This document shows positions 58,154-64,000 of a stretch of DNA of 64,000 bases, in pieces. The stretch spans positions 62,001 to 126,000 of the forward strand of contig NZ_JACJKA010000001.1 of NCBI RefSeq assembly GCF_016900355.1, read 5' to 3'. The notes beneath the pieces are model-generated. The model worked only from the letters and a program-made list of their open reading frames with translations. It was not told the origin of the DNA and searched no databases. Each line of letters starts with the position of its first letter. Position 1 is the stretch's first letter. Origin of the DNA: Bacteroides mediterraneensis (GTDB lineage: Bacteria; Bacteroidota; Bacteroidia; Bacteroidales; Bacteroidaceae). Position numbers and translations under genes: made by a program.

Positions 58154-58169
58154 AGATTCATTTCTTTAG

Positions 58170-59471
58170 TTACACCAATACTCGGTTATCAATCACACGT
58201 TTGGACTTTCCCTGGCTACGGGCTATGCTGTTCGGTTCCACCAGTTTGACTTCCGCACTGATAGAGAGCACACTCTTCAAGCGGTCGGAAAGGGTCTTCT
58301 TCAGCTTCAGCATGGAACCAATGTCGTCACTGAAGAAATCGCGACGGACTTCTACCTGCACTTCCAACGTATCGAGGTTGTTCTTGCGGTCGACCACCAG
58401 CAGATACTGCGGTTCAAATTCCTTCATGCCCAAAATCACACTTTCCACCTGTGACGGGAAGACATTGATACCCCGGATAATCAGCATATCGTCGCTTCGA
58501 CCCATAATCGGCGTCATACGCACGCTGGTACGTCCGCAAGGACACGGGTCAGCAATCAGAGAAGTCAGGTCTTTGGTACGGTAGCGGAGCAGCGGCATGC
58601 CCTCCTTGGTCAATGTGGTAAACACCAGCTCTCCCTGCGTGCCATACGGCAGGTTCTGACACGTCACAGGGTCGATGATTTCCGGATAGAAATGGTCTTC
58701 ATTGATATGGGAACCATACTGTTCCTGACATTCGTAAGACACGCCCGGCCCCATAATCTCGCTCAACCCATAAATGTTGTAGCCCTTCAGGCCCAAACGG
58801 CTCTGGATTTCCTGACGCATGTGTTCCGTCCAAGGTTCCGCCCCGAAAGCACCGATACGCAATCCCAGTTCTTCCTTGCGGATGCCCATCCGTTCCACCA
58901 CTTCTGCCAGATACAAAGCATACGAAGGCGTACAGGCAATGCCCGTGATATGCAAATCCCGAATCAGGCGTACATGTTTTTCCGTATTTCCCGTAGAAGC
59001 CGGAATCACAGTTGCTCCTAAATTCTCTACACCATAGTGTGCTCCCAGTCCGCCGGTAAACAGACCATATCCGTAACTCACGGAAAACGTATCGTCACGA
59101 GTTACTCCGTATGCCGAAAGACAACGCGACATCACCTCCGACCAGATCGATAAATCACGGCGGGTATATCCCACGATGGTCGGGTTGCCGGTCGTTCCGG
59201 AAGAAGCATGCACACGCACCACTTCCGAAAGAGGAGCCGCCATCAGCCCATACGGATAATTGTCCCGCAAATCCTGTTTGGTGGTAAAAGGCAGTTTTGT
59301 GATGTCCTCAATTTCCCGGATGTCATCGGGAGTGAGATCCATCTCCTGCATCTTGTGCCGATAAAAAGGCACATTATGGTACACATACTGCACCAGTTTG
59401 CACAAACGTTTCCCCTGCAGCTCACGCATCTGCTCACGCGGCATACATTCTTTGTTCGGATTCCAAATCAT
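58170..59471 (-). CDS. paaK: Phenylacetate-CoA ligase family enzyme
   Basis: A 433-residue adenylate-forming enzyme with VHASSGTTGNPTIVGYT (phosphate loop), a YGYGLFTGG segment, and ICYGLSEIMGPG-like GLSEIMGPGVSYE. PaaK joins arylacetates to CoA. In an operon with IorAB, the reverse direction (arylacetyl-CoA to free acid with ATP made) is the likely physiological role in an anaerobe, as known for gut producers of phenylacetate. Which substrate (phenyl-, 4-hydroxyphenyl- or indoleacetate) cannot be told from sequence. Confidence 0.93.
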   Translation of the reverse strand: MIWNPNKECMPREQMRELQGKRLCKLVQYVYHNVPFYRHKMQEMDLTPDDIREIEDITKLPFTTKQDLRDNYPYGLMAAPLSEVVRVHASSGTTGNPTIVGYTRRDLSIWSEVMSRCLSAYGVTRDDTFSVSYGYGLFTGGLGAHYGVENLGATVIPASTGNTEKHVRLIRDLHITGIACTPSYALYLAEVVERMGIRKEELGLRIGAFGAEPWTEHMRQEIQSRLGLKGYNIYGLSEIMGPGVSYECQEQYGSHINEDHFYPEIIDPVTCQNLPYGTQGELVFTTLTKEGMPLLRYRTKDLTSLIADPCPCGRTSVRMTPIMGRSDDMLIIRGINVFPSQVESVILGMKEFEPQYLLVVDRKNNLDTLEVQVEVRRDFFSDDIGSMLKLKKTLSDRLKSVLSISAEVKLVEPNSIARSQGKSKRVIDNRVLV

Positions 59472-59504
59472 AGTGTGTTTTTCTTTATTTCAGTAATAGT
59501 TTGG

Positions 59505-60827
59505 TTATTTTCCCGACACAGGATGGTCTTCCTGAAAAGCCTTCATCCGTTCTTCCAGCACCGGATAGAGTTCCTCCCGCATCCGGGAAGTACAGGCTCT
59601 CACACCTTGCTGTTCACTGCCCGTCGTCGACAGGGAAATACTGCTCACCCCGTACATCATCAGTTCACGGAGCAACTCACCGCCCGTCAGTCCGGGATAG
59701 CCCAAGGTAAAGAAAAAGCCATCGCCCACCTGCTGGGTGACATCCTTATCGTATACTACCGAAAAACCATAACGGGTGAAAATCTGTTTCATCCGATGCG
59801 CACGTCGTTCATACTCACGGACGTCTTCCACAAAATTGATTTCGCCCGTAACGGACTTTTCCAGCATTTCTGCCATGGCATACTGAGTGGTGGCTGTACA
59901 TCCGGAAGTAATCATATACAAGATGGAAGCGATAAAGGTAGGACCGAACACACCTGAATCCTCATAACGGGAGGCCAAAGCCGGATACTGCGTATCGAAC
60001 AGCTTATCGGACACACAAGCCAAGGCAATGCGCTGCCCGGCATAACTGAAAATTTTGGAGGCAGACAGCATGAGAATGTAATTATCGGTATAACGGGCTA
60101 CCGTAGGCACAAAAGGAGGCTGATAAGGACGGCCGAACGCATGGCGGAAGTCCATACAGAAATATGCCTGATCTTCCATGACCACCGCATCATACTGCGT
60201 AGCCAGTTCCCCGATGATTTTCAGTTCACTTTCTTCCAGACAAATCCAAGCTGGATTGTTGGGATTGGAATAGACAATGGACGCAATATCTCCTTTGGAA
60301 AGGAAACTTTCCAGTTTGGCACGCAACGGTTCTCCCCGGAAATCATGGATATCGAACGACTCCCACGCAATGCCTAAAATGCGCAGCTGGGATTTCTGTA
60401 TCGGGAAACCCGGGTCGATGAACAGTACCTTGTTTTTCCCGGGAATCCGCTGGGTACAGGCGATAAAGGCACCAAAAGACCCCGCTACCGACCCCGTAGT
60501 GGGTACACACGCCCGAGGAGAAATATCAATATTGATGAATGCCTTGACAAAGCGGGAGGCAGCCTGTTTCAATTCTGCCACACCGGCAGCAGCCGGATAC
60601 TGGGAACCAACTCCTCTGTCCAGTGCTTTCTTCTCCGCTTCAATACCTATCCTGTTCGCGGGAAGACCGGGAGATCCCTGATCCATCCGGATAAATGGAA
60701 TACCCGTAAGTTCTTCCAAGCGGGAAGCCACCAGCAACACATCGCCGATGGTCGCATTGGCTAAATCGGCCACTTTCATCTCCTTGGCCACAGAATTGAC
60801 CAGTTCTTCACTAAACACGCAACTCAT
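59505..60827 (-). CDS. Class I/II PLP aminotransferase in the aryl-acid operon
   Basis: A 440-residue PLP enzyme with K258 in LSASKIFSYAGQRIAL and YSNPNNPAW upstream. It is separate in sequence from the aminotransferase at 277-1467. Its place between iorB (6 nt) and paaK (33 nt) suggests that it makes aryl pyruvates from phenylalanine, tyrosine or tryptophan for the IorAB step. The exact amino donors are unknown. Confidence 0.9.
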   Translation of the reverse strand: MSCVFSEELVNSVAKEMKVADLANATIGDVLLVASRLEELTGIPFIRMDQGSPGLPANRIGIEAEKKALDRGVGSQYPAAAGVAELKQAASRFVKAFINIDISPRACVPTTGSVAGSFGAFIACTQRIPGKNKVLFIDPGFPIQKSQLRILGIAWESFDIHDFRGEPLRAKLESFLSKGDIASIVYSNPNNPAWICLEESELKIIGELATQYDAVVMEDQAYFCMDFRHAFGRPYQPPFVPTVARYTDNYILMLSASKIFSYAGQRIALACVSDKLFDTQYPALASRYEDSGVFGPTFIASILYMITSGCTATTQYAMAEMLEKSVTGEINFVEDVREYERRAHRMKQIFTRYGFSVVYDKDVTQQVGDGFFFTLGYPGLTGGELLRELMMYGVSSISLSTTGSEQQGVRACTSRMREELYPVLEERMKAFQEDHPVSGK

Positions 60828-60833
60828 AAGCCC

Positions 60834-61421
60834 TTAGAATTTCAATTGTTTCACATATTCATGACCGATATCAAAGGCCTTGTAGTTCATTTGGACCACC
60901 TCTTCGCCTTTCGAAGCAAAGATACGCCCTACACTTTCCCGCAACACGTCCGCATTCAGGATTTTCAAGAAAGGTGCAGCCGCGCCCAACAAAATGACAT
61001 TGGCCGATTTAGGCATGTGATTCTCCTTCGCCAAATTCTCTACATCCAGCACCACCACATGCGGCTGCGCATGGAGTTCCACTTTCAGTTTTTCGTCTTC
61101 CGGATAATTGGGAATGTTCTTAAACGGAGTGGCCGAAGTGATGATCCACCCGTCTTTCGACAGATACGGAAGATAACGTAACGCCTCCATCGGCTCCAAT
61201 GAAATAATCATGTCTGCCATCCCCAACGGTATCAAATCGGACGCAATCGGCGCCTCTGACAAACGCAAATTCGACTGCACATCGCCCCCTCGCTGACTCA
61301 TTCCATGTACTTCGGCCTGTTTCAGGTTCAACCCTAAATGCAGGGCCGCCTCACCAATAATCGTGGCAATAGACAGAATTCCCTGTCCGCCCACTCCAGA
61401 AAGTATGATATCTGTTTTCAT
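60834..61421 (-). CDS. iorB: Indolepyruvate:ferredoxin oxidoreductase, beta subunit
   Basis: 195 residues from the ATG at 61421 (MKTDIILSGVGGQGILS); a much longer open frame to 61607 overlaps iorA and is not used. The gamma-type POR domain has the GVGGQG motif at residues 10-15. With IorA it converts aryl pyruvates (from aromatic amino acids) plus CoA to arylacetyl-CoA, CO2 and reduced ferredoxin. The start overlaps the iorA end by 4 bp. Confidence 0.95.
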   Translation of the reverse strand: MKTDIILSGVGGQGILSIATIIGEAALHLGLNLKQAEVHGMSQRGGDVQSNLRLSEAPIASDLIPLGMADMIISLEPMEALRYLPYLSKDGWIITSATPFKNIPNYPEDEKLKVELHAQPHVVVLDVENLAKENHMPKSANVILLGAAAPFLKILNADVLRESVGRIFASKGEEVVQMNYKAFDIGHEYVKQLKF

Positions 61422-63037
61422 TGTTTCTTTGCTTTTTGCTGTTTCAGTTTCCGGTTCAACGTCTGCATACATTCCCTGCGCGGAATAATGACAGACACTC
61501 CCTTGTATTCTATCTCTTCCCGAATGACCCGGGTGATTTCTTCCATGTTCTTGGGAAGCGGTACCACTACCCGGACATGCTCCGGCTCCACACCCAGTCC
61601 TAAACAAATGGCTTCAAATTTGTTGGTACCGGCCGAATCCTGTCCCCCGGTCATGGCTGTGGTCAGGTTGTCGGAAATAACGACCGTGATGTTCGAACGG
61701 TCGTTCACCGCATCCAGCAGCCCCGTCATTCCGGAATGGGTGAAAGTGGAATCCCCTATCACGGCAATGGAAGGAAACAGTCCTGCATCAGCCGCTCCTT
61801 TGGCCATGGTAATGGAAGCACCCATATCCACACAACTACTCAAGATACGATAAGGAGGAAGTGCCCCCAATGTATAGCAACCGATATCTCCGAAAATCTT
61901 TGCATCCGGATATTCTGCAGCCACCTTATTCAAGGCATCATATACATCACGGTGTCCACATCCTTTACACAAGGCTGGCGGACGAGGAACTACTTGCTGG
62001 GCAGCCGCATAGACCTGTCCACTCGGCAAACCCAGGGCCTGACGGACATTATCGGGTGTCAGTTCTCCAGTGCGGGGTAACTCACCGCTTAAACGGCCTT
62101 TCACTACATATTTAGAAGGAAGGATACCTTTCAGCTGTTCTTCCACAAAAGGCTGTCCGTCTTCTACCACTAAAATCTCCTTGCAAGAGTCTGCCAGACG
62201 AGTCAATGCTTCTACCGGTAAAGGGTATTGCGAAATCTTCAGTATGGGATAAGGACATCCCTCCGGATAATTTTCCATCACGTAGTTGTAACCGATGCCA
62301 CAAGCCACAATCCCTTTCTCAGCCATCCCTTCCTGCATACTCAACTGATTATAGCCAGAATGCTCAGATTCAGCCTCCAGTTTCTGCTGGTTTTCGATAA
62401 CTTCGATATAACGGCGACGGGCATTTCCCGGCAACAACACCCAGTCGGCAGGTACCGACTGACGTCCCGTACAAGTGACTTCTTTCCCGGATGCAACGAC
62501 TTCCACTGCCGCGCGGGAATGGGCCATACGGGTAGTAATACGCATCAATACCGGAGTGCGCAACTGCTCTGAAAGGTCGTATGCATACGCCATCATATCA
62601 TAGGCTTCCTGCTGGGAGGAAGGTTCCAATATCGGAATTAAAGCAAACTTACCATAAAAGCGAGAATCCTGCTCGTTTTGGGAAGAGTGCATAGTAGGGT
62701 CATCAGCAGCCAAAACCACCACACCTCCATTGACACCCGTAATGGCCGAATTGACAAAGGCATCGGCACATACATTCATTCCCACGTGTTTCATGCAGAC
62801 CAATGCCCGCTTGCCCACATACGATACTCCTAAAGCGGCTTCCATAGCCGTTTTCTCGTTAGTGCACCAACTGCTGTGCAAGCCGCGTGCCTTCGCTATC
62901 GGAGATTCCTGTATATATTCGGTAATTTCAGTCGAAGGAGTACCCGGGTAAGCATAGACTCCCGAGATTCCCGCATGAAGGGCGCCCAGTGCTATCGCCT
63001 GATCACCCAACAACAAAAGTTTATGATTGTCTTTCAT
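61418..63037 (-). CDS. iorA: Indolepyruvate:ferredoxin oxidoreductase, alpha subunit (no C-terminal ferredoxin domain)
   Basis: A 539-residue subunit with an N-terminal pyruvate-ferredoxin-type domain (LGDQAIALGALHAG, YAYPGTPSTEI) and a thiamine-diphosphate-binding C-terminal domain (CKGCGHRDVYDAL, GDIGCYTLG, IGDSTFTHSG). Archaeal IorA of about 640 residues ends with a ferredoxin domain with two 4Fe-4S clusters; here the chain ends after IIPRREC and a basic tail (LNRKLKQQKAKKQ), with no such cysteine clusters. It acts in the cytoplasm with IorB. It starts 13 nt after the stop of the nitrilase gene. Confidence 0.94.
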   Translation of the reverse strand: MKDNHKLLLLGDQAIALGALHAGISGVYAYPGTPSTEITEYIQESPIAKARGLHSSWCTNEKTAMEAALGVSYVGKRALVCMKHVGMNVCADAFVNSAITGVNGGVVVLAADDPTMHSSQNEQDSRFYGKFALIPILEPSSQQEAYDMMAYAYDLSEQLRTPVLMRITTRMAHSRAAVEVVASGKEVTCTGRQSVPADWVLLPGNARRRYIEVIENQQKLEAESEHSGYNQLSMQEGMAEKGIVACGIGYNYVMENYPEGCPYPILKISQYPLPVEALTRLADSCKEILVVEDGQPFVEEQLKGILPSKYVVKGRLSGELPRTGELTPDNVRQALGLPSGQVYAAAQQVVPRPPALCKGCGHRDVYDALNKVAAEYPDAKIFGDIGCYTLGALPPYRILSSCVDMGASITMAKGAADAGLFPSIAVIGDSTFTHSGMTGLLDAVNDRSNITVVISDNLTTAMTGGQDSAGTNKFEAICLGLGVEPEHVRVVVPLPKNMEEITRVIREEIEYKGVSVIIPRRECMQTLNRKLKQQKAKKQ

Positions 63038-63050
63038 AAATATTAAGAAG

Positions 63051-63821
63051 TTAATTCAATGTAAAAGAATCTGCATCATTCAGTACGGGGAACTTTTTCC
63101 GGAAAGCTTCCAGCTCTTCCATGTCAATGGAGACCTCAATCTGTCCCTGTTCTCCGTCGGCACACGCCGCAAGGGTCCGTCCATACGGGTCGATGGCTGC
63201 CGTACCGCCACAATAGTCACAATACGGATCCTTTCCCACCCGGTTCACACCCAATACATAGCATTGGTTTTCAATGGCTCGTGCCCGCAACAAAGCCTTC
63301 CAAGCTTCCACTCGTGAAGACGGCCAACTGGCTACATACAATGCCACATCGTAATCACCCCGATTCCGGGACCATACGGGGAACCGTAGGTCATAGCACA
63401 CCTCCAGCAGGAAACGTACCCCGCGGAAATCCACCACAACACGCTCCGTACCGGCCGTATAATGCTTGTCTTCTCCACCATACGTAAACAGATGCTTTTT
63501 GTCATACCATTGTACTTTTCCATCGGGATGCACAAAGAAGAAACGGTTATAGAATTTTCCATTTTCCTCAATAGAGATACTGCCAGCAAGGGCACAATCA
63601 TGCGTGCACGCCGTCTGCTTCATCCATTGTAAGGTAGGACTTTCTACAGGCTCCGCAATACCTTCCGGTAACGTACAAAAACCCGTGGAAAACATTTCCG
63701 GAAGCACAAACAAATCGACTTTATCGTAACGATCAATGACCTTTCCCATGTGAGCCACATTGGCTTCAGGGTCAGCCCAGCAAATATCTGTCTGCAATAA
63801 GATTATTTTCATGCTTTTCAT
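63051..63821 (-). CDS. Nitrilase-family amidohydrolase (omega-amidase/YafV type)
   Basis: A 256-residue carbon-nitrogen hydrolase with the Glu-Lys-Cys triad regions: LFVLPEMFSTG (Glu), WYDKKHLFTYG (Lys), and LEVCYDLRFPVW (Cys). It matches the Nit2/YafV omega-amidase group, which hydrolyses alpha-ketoglutaramate or alpha-ketosuccinamate made when glutamine or asparagine donate amino groups to aryl or methylthio keto acids. An alternative start at 63812 (MKIILLQTD) would leave a longer leader after the promoter. It appears to be the first gene of the iorAB operon. Confidence 0.88.
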   Translation of the reverse strand: MKSMKIILLQTDICWADPEANVAHMGKVIDRYDKVDLFVLPEMFSTGFCTLPEGIAEPVESPTLQWMKQTACTHDCALAGSISIEENGKFYNRFFFVHPDGKVQWYDKKHLFTYGGEDKHYTAGTERVVVDFRGVRFLLEVCYDLRFPVWSRNRGDYDVALYVASWPSSRVEAWKALLRARAIENQCYVLGVNRVGKDPYCDYCGGTAAIDPYGRTLAACADGEQGQIEVSIDMEELEAFRKKFPVLNDADSFTLN

Positions 63822-63835
63822 TCATTAGAAACGCC

Positions 63836-63865
63836 CAAAGGTAACGATTTAATTACAGAAAGCAA
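63836..63865 (-). promoter_or_regulatory. Promoter of the nitrilase-iorAB-paaK operon
   Basis: TTG (63863-63865), 19 nt, then TACCTTTG (63836-63843) on the minus strand. The transcription start would lie about 9-18 nt before the start codon, unusually short. Confidence 0.7.
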
Positions 63866-64000
63866 ATTTTAGCTTCAAAATACTTCTATATAAAAACAAA
63901 ATGTACGTTTTTGAAATTTCTCATTCATATCCCTGTTTTTTCACCGATTTCTTAATAACTTGGCTATTCTCAGGCTTTTTATTCTAAAAGAACCTTATAT
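63866..64000. other. Right-edge sequence, no gene seen
   Basis: AT-rich sequence upstream of the nitrilase promoter. No ORF or recognisable repeat. Confidence 0.5.

Noticed and set aside
60834-61607. Extended iorB reading frame starting at 61607
   Set aside because: The extra 62 residues are low-quality, run over the iorA coding region, and precede the conserved MKTDIILSGVGGQG start.

Overview
The window is chromosomal DNA from a member of the Bacteroidales, most likely Bacteroides or Phocaeicola. The evidence is the Bacteroidota-type promoters (TTG, about 20 nt, TAnnTTTG) in front of many genes, the scarcity of Shine-Dalgarno sequences, FecI/FecR/TonB-receptor signalling genes, many outer-membrane barrel proteins, secreted glycosidases, a PNGase F-type amidase, and an LptD-like protein. 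I see no phage, transposase, plasmid or CRISPR genes. The window reads as ordinary chromosome with one accessory-looking envelope block (about 8.5-19.2 kb).

Layout. 1-3.4 kb: aromatic amino acid biosynthesis operon (pheA end, aminotransferase, DAHP synthase/chorismate mutase fusion, prephenate dehydrogenase). 3.5-8.4 kb: small barrel protein, a GH10-like lipid/wall-associated hydrolase and a GH27 alpha-galactosidase. 8.5-19.2 kb, all minus strand: ECF sigma factor, FecR anti-sigma, STN-bearing TonB receptor, DUF4249 lipoprotein, barrel protein, a second TonB-receptor-like barrel, and three poorly known secreted or outer-membrane proteins. 19.6-30.6 kb: uvrA, a MurNAc/GlcNAc kinase fused to a RapZ C-terminal domain, a MurU-like nucleotidyltransferase, LptD, an HD-domain protein, a NamZ/DUF1343 exo-muramidase and ffh. 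30.7-38 kb: MATE transporter, FadL-type porin, S41 protease lipoprotein, then PNGase F-type amidase and GH29 fucosidase. 38.2-38.5 kb: tRNA-Ser(GCU), tRNA-Glu(CUC), tRNA-Ser(GCU). 38.7-46.5 kb: pflB/pflA, lutABC, and a hemerythrin/degenerate response-regulator pair. 46.6-57.6 kb: small acidic protein plus YgiQ, EamA transporter, oxidative TCA genes (acn, icd, gltA) and a membrane pyrophosphatase. 57.7-63.8 kb: a six-gene minus-strand operon (nitrilase/omega-amidase, iorA, iorB, aminotransferase, paaK, ACT protein) that fits fermentation of aromatic amino acids to aryl acetates.

How the parts work together. The two ends of the window hold opposite arms of aromatic amino acid metabolism: synthesis at the left and energy-yielding breakdown at the right. 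The 22-29 kb stretch contains enzymes for freeing MurNAc from peptidoglycan (NamZ) and returning it to UDP-MurNAc (AmgK- and MurU-like), and the kinase carries a RapZ-type domain that could sense an amino sugar phosphate. PflAB, IorAB, the Na+/H+ pyrophosphatase and LutABC are consistent with an anaerobic gut fermenter.

The most notable unexplained structure is a set of three intergenic arrays, each made of exactly four 22-bp units with hairpin-forming symmetry (19454-19541, 41888-41975, 55115-55202). Two share sequence and the third has the same architecture with different sequence.
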